A stretch of DNA of 64,000 nt, taken from positions 372,001-436,000 of the forward strand of contig NZ_CM001377.1 of assembly GCF_000237825.1 (NCBI RefSeq), read 5' to 3'. The notes beneath the pieces were generated by a model. It ran no database searches and was not told the DNA's origin. It saw only the letters and a list, made by a program, of their open reading frames with translations. Below are positions 26,296 through 35,881 of this stretch, in pieces; position 1 is the stretch's first letter; every line of letters starts with the position of its first letter. Origin of the DNA: Thermanaerovibrio velox DSM 12556 (GTDB taxonomy: Bacteria > Synergistota > Synergistia > Synergistales > Synergistaceae). The position numbers and the translations under genes are program-made.

Positions 26296-27776
26296 GGAAT
26301 GGGCCTTTCCCGCCGGTCCGACGGTTTGTTTACCGTCACGGAGCGCCATATCATCTGTGAGGACCCCCCGCCGTCCAGGTTTAACGCCGCGGTCAACCCC
26401 TCCTCCAGGGCGATCTGTGCCGCCTCCTCCAGGGTTACCCCGTCGCTGTGGCCGTTCCTGCCGTCTATGACCATGAATACTAGCCCCTGCCCGTCTATGC
26501 CCACCAATGTCCTGGGGTGCCGCCGATGGGTTATGGTCTTCGAAAGCCCCTCTTGGCGGCGAAGGGGGGTTCGGTTTTCCACTATCATGGGGCCCCCTTG
26601 GATAACCATGCTGCAGGATTGGAACAGGGGGAACGCGAAGTTGCTAACCAGCTCCACCGGTTCGCCCATGGATGCGGTGGAAAGGAGTTCCCCTGCCCTG
26701 CCGGTGCCCACCAGGACGTAGTCCCCTTGATTTGCTGCCGAAACCGCTCCATCCTTTACCCAAAGCAGCGTAGTTCCACCGGTCAGCCCGGGCCTGTAGG
26801 CGGAGGGGTTGAATATGGAGAGCTCCCCGTTCTTGGGGGGTATGTTGAAGTCGCTTATCGGGAGGATCGTATCCCTTAACCGGACTCCGAAGTATGCGGT
26901 GCCGTCTCCGAAGAAGACCGAGCCCTCCGGTGTTATGCCTACCGCGGAGCGCCCTGGGATGGGCCTTCCCATTGGTATCCCCCGGTGAATTAGCGTGCCG
27001 AGCGGGAAGGAGTTGTAGTAGTAGCCGCCGTTGACCATGGCGATCGCCCCCTTGGAGTTGGAGTGCAGGAAGGACATGGGGGCCCTTCCCATGCCGAAGG
27101 AGCCGGCGAATACCGGTTCCACCTTAAGCTTGGAGGGATCTATCCGCAGAACCGCGTAATACAGCCTGGTGGAACTTCCGGAGGTTTCCTGGGTTCCCAC
27201 GCAGGAGGCGTTCCACTGGGGATACCTCTCCGCCTCCTCTAGCGCCTGGGTTGGGTTTTCGAAGGGGCCGATCTGGACCGTACCGTCCGGGAGCTGTGTG
27301 GCGGACTTGCCGGACCTGATGGCCCAAAGGGCCATCTCCTGGTAGAGATCCCCCCGGTCGGATTGGAGAAAGTAGGGCCCCGTGACCTTAACCGACTTGC
27401 CCCTCTGTACCACCTTGAGGGAGGCCCCGTCTGTCGCGTCGGTTATCTCCACCCCGGAGACCGAGGAGGTCTTTGGGGTCATGAGGTCCTCGGAGGTGGC
27501 TTGGGAAGATGTGAGGTCCGGCGATATCAAGGGGGTCAATCCAGCGGCCTCCATTGCCTCCAGCAGGTCCGCCGCGGCATCGAAACCAAGGTCCCTGAGG
27601 GCTTTGACCCTGTCGGAAGGCCCTAGATTCCCCTTGGAGGCGGTTTGAACGGCGGCTTCCCCGGAGGGGCTTCCCTCGGAAGCCCAGACCGCCCCGGCGG
27701 AGTGGTGTAGAACGCTCACCTGCAGGGCCAGGAGGACCGTGATGATAGTCATGCTTAAACGGGAACGTGACTTCAT
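26265..27776 (-). CDS. exported phosphodiester glycosidase family protein
   Basis: The 503-residue protein has a signal peptide (MKSRSRLSMTIITVLLALQ...) and a C-terminal NAGPA-type phosphodiester glycosidase domain from ~225. Its motifs are AMVNGGYYYNSFPLGTLI, GRSAVGITPEGSVFF, HRRHPRTLVGIDGQGLVFMVIDGRNGHSDGVTLEEAAQ and LNLDGGGSSQM. The part before it (QIGPFENPTQALEEAERYP) looks like a SPOR-type peptidoglycan-binding repeat. It probably acts on cell-wall sugar phosphodiesters in the periplasm. AAAGGAG precedes the ATG. It converges on and overlaps mscS. Confidence 0.87.
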   Translation of the reverse strand: MKSRSRLSMTIITVLLALQVSVLHHSAGAVWASEGSPSGEAAVQTASKGNLGPSDRVKALRDLGFDAAADLLEAMEAAGLTPLISPDLTSSQATSEDLMTPKTSSVSGVEITDATDGASLKVVQRGKSVKVTGPYFLQSDRGDLYQEMALWAIRSGKSATQLPDGTVQIGPFENPTQALEEAERYPQWNASCVGTQETSGSSTRLYYAVLRIDPSKLKVEPVFAGSFGMGRAPMSFLHSNSKGAIAMVNGGYYYNSFPLGTLIHRGIPMGRPIPGRSAVGITPEGSVFFGDGTAYFGVRLRDTILPISDFNIPPKNGELSIFNPSAYRPGLTGGTTLLWVKDGAVSAANQGDYVLVGTGRAGELLSTASMGEPVELVSNFAFPLFQSCSMVIQGGPMIVENRTPLRRQEGLSKTITHRRHPRTLVGIDGQGLVFMVIDGRNGHSDGVTLEEAAQIALEEGLTAALNLDGGGSSQMIWRSVTVNKPSDRRERPIPYGIGVFEPR

Positions 27777-27885
27777 GGATTGCTCCTTTCGCGGGATTGC
27801 CTTGAGGAGTTTAAAGGCTTATGCGAGATGATTTTATCACTTTTAACTTAAAGCAGGCTAAGGGTCTTGCGTCGGGTTTTCCCTC

Positions 27886-28901
27886 TTAATGGGTTATGGT
27901 GAAGTAGGACGCCAAGGAGAGGACCACCGAGGCCGTAAGCATCGCCGCCATGGGTTTTAGGGCCCTTTCCCTTAGGTTCGCAAGGTGCACGTTCAATCCC
28001 AGCCCAACCATGGCGGAGGCCAGCAGGAACGAGGCTCCGGTGGATATGAGGTTTAGGAGGTCCTTTGGTATTGGGAAGTAGGTGCCGATAAGGCTGGTGG
28101 CGATGAACCCCGCGAGGAACCAAGGGAAGGGTACGTTGCCCCGCATTTGGGATCCCCCGCGCTTTCGGTTGGCGATGGCGATGGTGAACACCAGGGGAAC
28201 CATTAGGAACACCCGTCCAAGCTTTCCAGAAGCGCTTCCGCCAGGGCATCCGGCCCGGCGGGGGAGGCTGCGGCGGCAACATGGGCTATCTCGTGAAGGC
28301 TGATGCCGCTTAATACGCCGTACTCCACCGGTGATAGGGGCAGGCGGCTGCGTAGGAAGGCGTAGGCCAGGGCGAAGATGGTGCCCACCAGGGCAACTAT
28401 GCCTACCCCTATGGCGGTCTCCTCCTCCTCGGCCTCAAGGACCGGTGCCGCGGCGGCGATGGCCGCCGCTCCGCACACCCCGGTGCCTATGCCGAGCAGC
28501 AGGGAGAGGCGTCTTTCCGCGCCGATGATGTGGGCGATGAGCATGGTTACCGCTATGGAGAGGGCTATGCTCTGGGCGTCGTAGAGCAACAGGGATGCCC
28601 CCTTGTGGATGATCACCTGGATGTTCAGCTTGAAGCCGTACAGCACGATGGCGAAGCGCAGCACCTTCTGGCCTGCGAAGCGGATGCCATCTTTCAATCC
28701 CTCCGGATATCCCACGGTGTTGCGGTAAAGCACTGCCAGGAGTATGGAGGTCAGCATTGCCCCCACTCTATCCAAGACCGGAAGGTGTGATAGGGCATTC
28801 CCTAGAGTTGCCACCACCAAGGTGAAGATCACCCCTAGTAGCAGTGGACAAGTTTCAGCCCTTTGAGGGCTTGGATATGACCGTACTTTTCCTTCATTCA
28901 T
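27886..28901 (-). CDS. YeiH family putative sulfate exporter, frameshifted
   Basis: A 10-helix inner-membrane protein split over two frames. The N-terminal part starts at ATG 28901 (GGAGGTG 9 bases before) and includes LLGIGTGVCGAAAIAAAAPVLEAEEEETAIGVGIVALVGT, typical of the YeiH/UPF0324 family. The C-terminal part resumes with KLGRVFLMVPLVFTIAIA and ends at 27886. One missing base, most simply an A in the AAA run at 28224-28226, would join them into ~338 residues, the family's normal length. A sequencing slip is possible. A longer in-frame start at 28994 has no ribosome site. Confidence 0.8.
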
Positions 28902-29084
28902 GCTTCTTGCACCTCCGATGTTATTTTTAAAAATTGTTTGTCGGTGTTTTGTGATTTTATGCGATATTGATATTGTTTTCTCCGTAAAACGCATTTTCGT
29001 GTCGTATTATAGCCCTTATGAGTTCGTTGGGTCAAAATATCAGTAAAATTACAATAAAATCACTTGATGTGCTGAGTGAAGTGT

Positions 29085-29305
29085 ATCCTTGGGGGTTCAT
29101 GGGCCGTCTCACCGTGCGAAGTTGCCGCTCAAGGCTTGTTCGGTTATCGCAGCGGGGGTCTTCTTTGCCGGGGATTTGGTTTTTGGGGCTTTTGGGGGCC
29201 CACTCGGCCGTCATGGTGTTGGCGTGGAACATCGGTTGTGCCGGCGCTGCTTTAATCCTTTCCCCTATGGGTTCCGGGAATCTTATTTTAGTTAACTATT
29301 TTTAA
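29085..29305 (+). pseudogene. possible decayed EamA (DMT) transporter fragment
   Basis: In the 600-base gap between yeiH and livH, one frame reads KACSVIAAGVFFAGDLVF, which resembles the AGLFFAGDLAFW segment of EamA permeases. About 70 bases later, in shifted frames, pieces such as GVEH and ALILSPMG recall the following family segment (EHTSVANATLL...LSP). Several small indels would be needed to join them. No start, ribosome site or full domain remains. I rate this as a likely but unproven gene relic. Confidence 0.35.
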
Positions 29306-29349
29306 CCTGATCTTTCCGTGTCTTCGCCTGTTGGGCGTTGTTTTTGGGG

Positions 29350-29379
29350 TTGGACACTTGGGCCAATTTTTTATATATT
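29350..29379 (+). promoter_or_regulatory. candidate promoter of the liv operon
   Basis: TTGGAC (29350-29355), then 16 bases to TATATA (29372) or 18 to TATATT (29374-29379). About 120 bases of A/T-rich leader separate it from the livH start; I see no terminator or leader peptide there. Confidence 0.45.
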
Positions 29380-29504
29380 ACAGACGTGCTTTCCTTCAGT
29401 CCTGTAAATCGGTCAACGGAGCCAAAGTTAAAATATAAATTAAAATCTTTCCCCTGGTATTTCTGGCGGTGGAAGGGTTGGAATCAAGGAGGGGAGGTTT
29501 GCAT

Positions 29505-30374
29505 ATGGACTTATTCCTTGAGCAGCTTCTCAACGGCCTTGCGGTGGGGGCCATATATGCCCTTACCACCCTGGGGTTGGCGCTGGTTTACGGGATCCTT
29601 AAGATACTTCACGTGGCCCATGCGGGGGTCTACTCTGTTGGGGCCTACGTGGGGCTTTATGTTTACGGGGCAACCCACAGCCTCGCGCTGTCCGTCCTGG
29701 GGGCGGTGGCGGTGTGCGCATGTCTTGGGGTGGTCATAGAGAAGCTGGTTTACTTTCCCCTGTTGAAATACCCCCCTTACGTGCCCCTGATAGGGAGCAT
29801 AGCGGTTTTCATATCGTTGGAGGAGCTCATAAGGCTTGCGGCGGGCCCGGACATCCACTCCTTTCCCGCGGATCTGCCCTTCCCATCCCTTAGACTGGGG
29901 CACCTGATGGTGTCCCCTCAGCTCATGGGGGTTTACGTGACCACCGCGGTGGTCTTGGTGGGGTTGTGGTTTCTCACCTCCAAGACCGAGTTCGGCCTTG
30001 CCATGAGGGCCGCCTCTCAGGACATGGAGGTGGCGTCGTCGCTGGGGGTCAACAGCCCCCTGGTGGTCAGCATGTCCTTCGTGATCGGTTCTGCCACCGC
30101 TGCCCTGGCGGGGATCCTAGTGGGTATATATTACAACCAGGTCTACCCCACCATGGGGGCGGTCCCGGCTTACAAGACCCTGGCCCTCATAGTGGTGGGG
30201 GGAATGGGGTCTGTCCCTGGGGCGGTTCTGGCGTCCCTCCTCCTGGGATTGGCGGAGACGATGCTTATCGGGTACGCCAACGTGCCGCTTCCGAGGGATG
30301 CCCTGGCCTTCATCGCCATGATAGCGGTGCTGTTGTTAAGGCCCCAGGGGCTACTAGGCCGCCGGGCCCGATAG
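29505..30374 (+). CDS. livH: branched-chain amino acid ABC transporter permease LivH
   Basis: First permease of a LIV-type importer. From ATG 29505 (GGAGGGGAGG upstream) it has 289 residues and eight or so helices. LLNGLAVGAIYALTTLGLALVYGILKILHVAHAG at the start and GLAMRAASQDMEVASSLGVN (the ATPase-contact EAA-like loop) are characteristic. It heads livHMGF plus the binding protein, which is common in amino-acid-fermenting Synergistota. Confidence 0.95.
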   Translation: MDLFLEQLLNGLAVGAIYALTTLGLALVYGILKILHVAHAGVYSVGAYVGLYVYGATHSLALSVLGAVAVCACLGVVIEKLVYFPLLKYPPYVPLIGSIAVFISLEELIRLAAGPDIHSFPADLPFPSLRLGHLMVSPQLMGVYVTTAVVLVGLWFLTSKTEFGLAMRAASQDMEVASSLGVNSPLVVSMSFVIGSATAALAGILVGIYYNQVYPTMGAVPAYKTLALIVVGGMGSVPGAVLASLLLGLAETMLIGYANVPLPRDALAFIAMIAVLLLRPQGLLGRRAR

Positions 30375-30390
30375 GAAGGGGGGAGTTCCT

Positions 30391-31266
30391 TTGAGCGACT
30401 ACGCCGTAAGCGTGGCCACCATGATAGCCATACAGGCCATAGCGGCCCTTGGGCTCAACGTCATAGTGGGTTACGCAGGGCAGATATCTTTGGGGCATGC
30501 GGCTTTCTTCGGCATAGGGGCCTACACCTGCGCCATGCTCACCACCAACGGCATCTCCTTCTGGCTGGCCCTTCCGTTGGTGATGCTGGTGGCGGGGGTG
30601 ATAGGGGCGGTTCTTGGCCTTCCCAGCATAAGGCTCAGGGAGGACTTCCTGGCCATAACCACCATAGGGATAAACTTCATAGTGGAGGCCGTCTTCCTTT
30701 ATACCCCATTCTTCGGTGGGGCCCTTGGGATAGGGGGCATACCGAGGGTGGTTTTCTTCGGGGAGAAGCTGAGGGAGAACGGTTTCTTCCTCTTGTCCCT
30801 GGGGTTCCTGGCCCTGGCGGTCCTGTCGTGCTGGTGGTTTAAGAGGTCTTGGCTGGGCCTTGGCTGCTTCGCCATAAGGGAGGATGAGACCGCCGCTTCC
30901 AGCATGGGGATACCCCCTGTCAAGTTCAAGCTAGCCGCCTTCGTGTTCGGTGCCAAGCTGGCCGCCCTTTCGGGGGCCCTCTATGCCCACTACATGAGGT
31001 TCATAAGCCCCGGGGACTTCGGGTTCCCCGTTTCGGTCATGTTCCTGTCCATGGTGGTGTTGGGCGGTATGGGGACGCTCTGGGGGCCCATATTGGGGGC
31101 GGTGGTGCTTGGTGTGTTGCCCGAGGCCTTTAGGTCCCTGATGGACTACCGAATGCTCCTCTATGGGGCCCTTCTCTTGCTTATGATCCGTTTTCAGCCC
31201 GGGGGTCTTCTGGGGGAGGGAAGCTTTGTGAAGAAGGTCCTCGGTTTCGGGCGAAGGGGCGGGTGA
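30391..31266 (+). CDS. livM: branched-chain amino acid ABC transporter permease LivM
   Basis: Second permease, 291 residues, starting at TTG 30391 with GGGGGGAG before it. It shows IAALGLNVIVGYAGQISLGHAAFFGIGAYTCAML and the coupling loop GLGCFAIREDETAASSMGIPPVKFKLAAFV, both typical of LivM. It lies 16 bases after livH and forms the channel heterodimer with it. Confidence 0.95.
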   Translation: MSDYAVSVATMIAIQAIAALGLNVIVGYAGQISLGHAAFFGIGAYTCAMLTTNGISFWLALPLVMLVAGVIGAVLGLPSIRLREDFLAITTIGINFIVEAVFLYTPFFGGALGIGGIPRVVFFGEKLRENGFFLLSLGFLALAVLSCWWFKRSWLGLGCFAIREDETAASSMGIPPVKFKLAAFVFGAKLAALSGALYAHYMRFISPGDFGFPVSVMFLSMVVLGGMGTLWGPILGAVVLGVLPEAFRSLMDYRMLLYGALLLLMIRFQPGGLLGEGSFVKKVLGFGRRGG

Positions 31267-31272
31267 TCGGTG

Positions 31273-32040
31273 ATGGATGCCATTCTGGAGGTCAAGGACC
31301 TGTCGATAAACTTCGGGGGGCTCAAGGCGGTGGACTCCGTGAGCTTCTCCATGGCAAGAGGGGAGATAATGGGGCTCCTAGGTCCCAACGGGGCGGGGAA
31401 GACCACTTGTTTTAACATGATATCCGGGGTGCTGAAGCCCACCGGGGGGGCCATATACTTCGACGGCAAGAGGACCGACGGGCTTCCCCCCCACAAGATG
31501 GCGGAGCTCGGGGTGGGACGGACGTTCCAGATAGTGCGGCCCTTCGGTGCCCTTTCGGTTTTGGAGAACGTATGCGTGGCCCTCGGTGGTTGGCGCTACA
31601 GGGGAAGCCCCATTAAGGCCATGGGGTTCTCCATGGGGCGGGAGGTCCTGGAGGAGGCCAGGGGTATCCTGGATAAGGTGGGGCTCCTTCCCCTGGCGGA
31701 TACCAGGGCGTCTCTTCTGCCCATAGGAAACCTCCGCCGGCTTGAGATAGGCAGGGCCCTGGCGCTGAAACCGAAGCTCCTGCTGCTTGACGAGTGTTTC
31801 TCTGGCCTGAGGCACGAGGAGATAGAACGGATAGAACAGCTGGTGAGATCCATCCGGGAGTCCGGGGTTTCCGTGCTGCTCATAGAGCACAACATGAAGG
31901 TGGCCATGGGGCTGAGCGACCGGGTTGTGGTGTTGGATCACGGCAAGAAGCTGGCGGAGGGGCTCCCAAGGGAAGTGGCGTCCGATCCGGCGGTGGTGGA
32001 GGCCTATCTGGGTAAGGGGGTGTCGTCCCTTGCTTCTTGA
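31273..32040 (+). CDS. livG: branched-chain amino acid ABC transporter ATPase LivG
   Basis: ATP-binding subunit of ~255 residues. Walker A is GPNGAGKTT, the signature region is LPIGNLRRLEIGRALAL (the LivG-type variant), and Walker B is LLLDECFSGL followed by HNMKVAMGLSDRVVVLDHGKKLAEG. The start is ATG 31273, or the adjacent GTG 31270. Its stop overlaps the livF start. Confidence 0.95.
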   Translation: MDAILEVKDLSINFGGLKAVDSVSFSMARGEIMGLLGPNGAGKTTCFNMISGVLKPTGGAIYFDGKRTDGLPPHKMAELGVGRTFQIVRPFGALSVLENVCVALGGWRYRGSPIKAMGFSMGREVLEEARGILDKVGLLPLADTRASLLPIGNLRRLEIGRALALKPKLLLLDECFSGLRHEEIERIEQLVRSIRESGVSVLLIEHNMKVAMGLSDRVVVLDHGKKLAEGLPREVASDPAVVEAYLGKGVSSLAS

Positions 32041-32740
32041 CGTTAAGGACCTAAGGGTTTCTTACGGTGACTTTGAGGCGGTGCACCAGGTGTCCTTCTC
32101 GGTGGATCAGGGGGAGCTGGTCTCCATAATCGGGGCCAACGGGGCGGGGAAGACCACGGTCTTAAGGGCCCTGATGGGGCTCACCATGCCCAAGGAGGGA
32201 CACATATCCTTCATGGGCAGGGACATCACCTTCATGCCCCCCCACGAGAGGGCGCGGCTTGGTATGAGGCTGGTGCCCGAGAGGGCCAGGGTTTTCCCTC
32301 AGCTCACGGTGGAGGAGAACCTGCGGATGGGGGCCTATGGGATGAAGAAGGACCGGGCTTTGGCGGAGCGCATCGATTGGATATACGAGCTGTTCCCGGT
32401 CTTGAAGGACAGGATGACGCAGCTTGCGGTGACCCTTTCCGGGGGGGAGCAGCAGCAGCTGGCCATAGGAAGGGCCCTAGTGTCGGATCCGAAGCTCCTC
32501 CTGGTGGACGAGGTTTCCATGGGGCTCATGCCGAAGCTGGTGGATAGGGTTTTTGAGGTCTTAAAGGAGCTCAATGCCTCCGAGGGGATGACCATACTGC
32601 TGGTGGAGCAGAACGCCTTGGCGTCCCTTGGGATATCCCACCGGGGCTACATCCTCCAGACAGGGAGGATAGAGATAAGCGGAGCGGCCTCGGAGCTCAT
32701 GGCGGATCAGCGGGTTCGGGAGGCTTACCTTGGGGTTTGA
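32030..32740 (+). CDS. livF: branched-chain amino acid ABC transporter ATPase LivF
   Basis: Second ATPase, 236 residues from TTG 32030, which follows GGGGGTG and overlaps the end of livG by 11 bases. A longer open frame to 31925 runs antifunctionally through livG and was ignored. Walker A is GANGAGKTT, the signature is LSGGEQQQLAIGRAL, and Walker B is LLLVDEVSMGL. LivG and LivF form the nucleotide-binding heterodimer of the importer. Confidence 0.95.
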   Translation: MLLDVKDLRVSYGDFEAVHQVSFSVDQGELVSIIGANGAGKTTVLRALMGLTMPKEGHISFMGRDITFMPPHERARLGMRLVPERARVFPQLTVEENLRMGAYGMKKDRALAERIDWIYELFPVLKDRMTQLAVTLSGGEQQQLAIGRALVSDPKLLLVDEVSMGLMPKLVDRVFEVLKELNASEGMTILLVEQNALASLGISHRGYILQTGRIEISGAASELMADQRVREAYLGV

Positions 32741-32788
32741 CGGGCCTTGTGTCGCAGGCCCGATAACGTTGAAGGAGGTGTTGCTGTT

Positions 32789-33967
32789 ATGAAGACGAGA
32801 AGGGGCTTATTGGCTGTTGTGGCGGCTGTGGGGCTGTGGTTGGCCTTATCCCTTGCGGCGTTTGGGGCGGAGCCGATAAAGATAGGGCTTCTTGCCCCCA
32901 TAACCGGTTTTGCCGCCGCGGACGGGGAGAGCATGATCAACTCCGTGAAGTTGGCAGTGGGAGAGGTTAATGCCGCCGGTGGGGTTTTAGGGCGCAAAGT
33001 TCAGCTGGTCTACTACGATGACGCGGCGGATCCCAAGCAGGCGGTTCCCCTGGCCCAGAAGTTGATCAAGCAGGATCGGGTGGTGGGGGTTGTGGGAGGG
33101 TCCTACAGCATGCCCTCCCGGGCGGTGGCTCCCATCTTCGACGATGAGGAGATACCCTTCATAGCCGCCTACGCCATACACCCGGACATCACCAAGGGGG
33201 ACTACACGTTCCGCAACGGGTTCCTTGGGGCCGTGGAGGGGCAGGCGGCGGCTTACACGGCGGTGAAGATCCTGAAGGGCAAGAGGATCGCCATAATAAC
33301 CAGCGACAACGATTTCGGAAGGACCCTGGCAGAGGGGTTCAAGAAGTACATGAAGCGTAACCCCAGCGACGCCCAGCTGGTGCTTTCCCTCACCTATCCC
33401 ATGAGCGAGAAGGACTTCAAGGCTTACCTTGCCAAGGTGAAGGAGGCCAACGCGGACGTGGTGTTCGCCAGCGGGTACTACTTCCAGACTGGTCCCATGC
33501 TCAAGCAGGCCCGGGAGATGGGGATAACCGCCAAGTTCCTGGGGGAGGAGGGGGCGGACTCGCCTAAGACAATCGAGATAGCCGGCAAGGCCGCGGAGGG
33601 TTTCGTGATAGTGACCAACCTCAACCGGGATGACCCAAGACCGGTGGTGCAGAAGTTCCTCAAGGAGTACCGGAAGCGGTACAAGACCGAGCCCGACATG
33701 GTTGGCGCCTCCGGTTACGACGCCTTCATGGTGCTGGTGGACGCCATCAAGAAGGCGGGCTCCACTGACCGTAAGTCGGTGAGGAATGCCATCGCCGAGA
33801 CCGCCAACTACAACGGCCTTACGGGCATCATAAGGGGCTTCGACAGGGACGGGGAGGTCATAAAACCGGTGCAGGTCCAGGTGGTGAAGGACGGTAAGTT
33901 CCGTTACCTCGCCATGGTGGACAACCCGGCCATAATAACCCCTAAGCTGGCGGCGGGGGATGATTAA
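32789..33967 (+). CDS. branched-chain amino acid ABC transporter substrate-binding protein
   Basis: Periplasmic type I binding protein, 392 residues from ATG 32789 with AAGGAGGTG upstream. The signal peptide (KTRRGLLAVVAAVGLWLALSLAAFGA) ends before EPIKIGLLAPITGFAAADGESMINSV, the typical mature start. VGASGYDAFMVLVDAIKKAGS near the C-terminus is also typical. It is the last gene of the liv operon; which amino acid it binds cannot be read from the sequence. Confidence 0.94.
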   Translation: MKTRRGLLAVVAAVGLWLALSLAAFGAEPIKIGLLAPITGFAAADGESMINSVKLAVGEVNAAGGVLGRKVQLVYYDDAADPKQAVPLAQKLIKQDRVVGVVGGSYSMPSRAVAPIFDDEEIPFIAAYAIHPDITKGDYTFRNGFLGAVEGQAAAYTAVKILKGKRIAIITSDNDFGRTLAEGFKKYMKRNPSDAQLVLSLTYPMSEKDFKAYLAKVKEANADVVFASGYYFQTGPMLKQAREMGITAKFLGEEGADSPKTIEIAGKAAEGFVIVTNLNRDDPRPVVQKFLKEYRKRYKTEPDMVGASGYDAFMVLVDAIKKAGSTDRKSVRNAIAETANYNGLTGIIRGFDRDGEVIKPVQVQVVKDGKFRYLAMVDNPAIITPKLAAGDD

Positions 33968-33998
33968 GGTCTTAAGGAACTCTCTTGCCCCTTGAGTA

Positions 33999-34027
33999 TT
34001 GACAGCTTTCCCAGGGGCTAATATAAT
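33999..34027 (+). promoter_or_regulatory. tRNA-Ala promoter
   Basis: Perfect consensus: TTGACA (33999-34004), 17 bases, TATAAT (34022-34027), 16 bases before the tRNA. Confidence 0.9.
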
Positions 34028-34043
34028 CTCTCACGTTGTGACT

Positions 34044-34118
34044 GGGGCTGTGGCGCAGCGGGAGCGCGCTTCCTTGGCATGGAAGAGGTCGGGGGTTCAA
34101 CTCCCCCCAGCTCCACCA
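34044..34118 (+). tRNA. tRNA-Ala (anticodon GGC)
   Basis: Acceptor GGGGCTG / CAGCTCC contains the G3-U70 pair that identifies alanine tRNAs. The anticodon stem CTTCC / GGAAG encloses TTGGCAT (GGC). The T-arm is GGGGGTTCAACTCCCCC, and CCA is encoded. Confidence 0.97.
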
Positions 34119-34131
34119 GTCGGTTGCTACT

Positions 34132-34169
34132 CCGCTCCCTCGCGGGTATCCGCAGGGGAGCGGTTTTTT
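34132..34169 (+). terminator. terminator after tRNA-Ala
   Basis: CCGCTCCC (34132-34139) pairs with GGGAGCGG (34156-34163), followed by TTTTTT. The rest of the gap up to 34444 (~275 bases) shows no gene that I can support. Confidence 0.85.
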
Positions 34170-34444
34170 AGTCCCCGCCCCATCCCCTCTCGCGTCGCCC
34201 GTCCTCCCCTTTTGCCCCAATCCCTTGCATTGGCTGGTGCTCCTTATACTCTTCGGAAGCTTCAAGTCACCGCTCCCCCTGTGTTGCCCCGCCGTAACCG
34301 TCCGATTACGCTGCGGAATAATCGTTCATATCTAAAAACAAAGTTCGAATAAAACTTTCATACTTGAAGATTTTTTGTATCAATATAGTATCTTTAGCGG
34401 GGTCGTTTGGGCTTTTTGTGTTGATTTTGGAAGGAGGATGTGCA

Positions 34445-35755
34445 GTGGAGGGAAGGGAGACCTTTTCGAGCAAGTTGGGGTTCGTGTTGGCCTGTGTGGG
34501 CGCTGCCATGGGGCTTGGGAGCATATGGCTTTTCCCCTGGAGGCTTGGGGCGTTCGGAGGAGCCGCGTTCCTCATCCCCTATCTGGCCTTCACCTTTGGT
34601 CTTGCGGTCACCGGTCTCATGGGGGAGTTCGCCTTCGGCAGGAGCCAGAAGGCGGGGGCCATAAGGGCTTTCGGGAGGGTCCTTTCGGAGCGGGGGTTCC
34701 GCTTCGGTGGAGCCATTGGGCTGATCCCCGTCCTTGGGGTAAGCGGGGTGTTCATCTTCTACCTCATAGTTTGCGGGTGGGTGCTCAAGTACCTGGTCCT
34801 GTCGGTGATCGGGGCCTTCTCAAACATGGACCCCGCTGCCTACTTCCAGGCCTTCGCGGGCAGTTGGGAGAGTGTGCTTTGGCACTTGGCCGCCATGGCC
34901 CTTACCATGCTCATAATAGCCCGGGGAGTTCAAGGGGGCATAGAGAGCTCCAACAAGGTCATGATGCCCGCCCTCTTCCTGATACTGCTGGCTTTGATGG
35001 TGAGATCCCTCACGCTTCCCGGGGCTATGAAGGGCGTTGAGTTCCTGCTGCTCCCCAAGTGGCACCACCTGATGGATCCCAAGACCTGGGTGATGGCCCT
35101 TGGCATGGCCTTCTTCACCGTGTGCCTCGGCGGGGCCGCCATGTTGGTTTACGGCAGTTACCTCAAGGACGGGGAGGACATACCCTCCTCGGCGATGAAC
35201 ACCGCCCTCTGGACCACCGTGGCCTCCATCCTGTCCGCCCTGGTGACCATTCCAGCGGCCTTTGCCTTCGGCCTTGACGTAAATGCCGGGCCGTCCCTGC
35301 TGTTCATAACCGTGCCTCACATCTTCGGCTCCATGCCGGGGGGCTACGTCTTCGGCATCCTGTTCTTCCTGTGCGTGCTCTTCGCTGCCATATCCTCCGC
35401 CATAAACCTCATGGAGGTTCCGGTGGAGGCGGTCATGGACAGGTTCGGCCTTTCCAGGAAGAGCAGCTCCATCCTTGTGGCGGCCCTGGGTTTTCTTCTT
35501 GGGGTGCCCATGGCGGTGAACCTCAACCTCTTCGGAAGCTTCGCCGACGCGGTCACCACCTACGTGGTGCCCTTTGGGGCGGTGCTCTCCGCGGTGGTGT
35601 TCTTCTGGTTCTACGGCGCCGATCGCGCCAGGGAGGAGGTTAACAGGGGGGCCCGCAAGAAGCTCGGGGCCTGGTGGAACTTTCACGCCAAGTACGTATT
35701 CGTGCTCACCTCCGTGGCGGTGTTGGTCTTGGGCATAGTTATGGGGGGCTTCTAG
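34445..35755 (+). CDS. neurotransmitter:sodium symporter (NSS/SNF) family transporter
   Basis: Na+-coupled amino-acid transporter of the LeuT fold, 436 residues from GTG 34445 (AAGGAGG 9 bases before). The N-terminal TSKLGF-like SSKLGFVLACVGAAMGLGSIWLFPWRLGAFGGAAFLIPYL is the unwound helix-1 sodium/substrate site. About 11 helices can be counted, as in the bacterial short NSS members. It is monocistronic, with a strong terminator. The preference for a particular amino acid cannot be deduced. Confidence 0.92.
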   Translation: MEGRETFSSKLGFVLACVGAAMGLGSIWLFPWRLGAFGGAAFLIPYLAFTFGLAVTGLMGEFAFGRSQKAGAIRAFGRVLSERGFRFGGAIGLIPVLGVSGVFIFYLIVCGWVLKYLVLSVIGAFSNMDPAAYFQAFAGSWESVLWHLAAMALTMLIIARGVQGGIESSNKVMMPALFLILLALMVRSLTLPGAMKGVEFLLLPKWHHLMDPKTWVMALGMAFFTVCLGGAAMLVYGSYLKDGEDIPSSAMNTALWTTVASILSALVTIPAAFAFGLDVNAGPSLLFITVPHIFGSMPGGYVFGILFFLCVLFAAISSAINLMEVPVEAVMDRFGLSRKSSSILVAALGFLLGVPMAVNLNLFGSFADAVTTYVVPFGAVLSAVVFFWFYGADRAREEVNRGARKKLGAWWNFHAKYVFVLTSVAVLVLGIVMGGF

Positions 35756-35811
35756 ATCCCGAGGAGCGGGACAAAACAAGCCCCTTGGGGTAGGAAAACT
35801 GGAAAATAACG

Positions 35812-35850
35812 AGGGCAGGAGGGGCAAACCCCCCTGCCCTTTACTATTCC
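35812..35850. terminator. terminator between the NSS gene and the next minus-strand gene
   Basis: AGGGCAGG (35812-35819) pairs with CCTGCCCT (35833-35840), with extra G:C pairs inside, followed on the plus strand by TTACTATT. On the minus strand the tail is CGTTATTTT, so it could serve both converging genes. Confidence 0.75.
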
Positions 35851-35881
35851 CCTCCCTCGCCTCTTTTGCCCCTTTTGCCTC

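Noticed and set aside
31925-32029. N-terminal extension of LivF
   Set aside because: The extra codons lie within livG in another frame and are Trp/Arg-rich nonsense; TTG 32030 starts at the normal LivF N-terminus.
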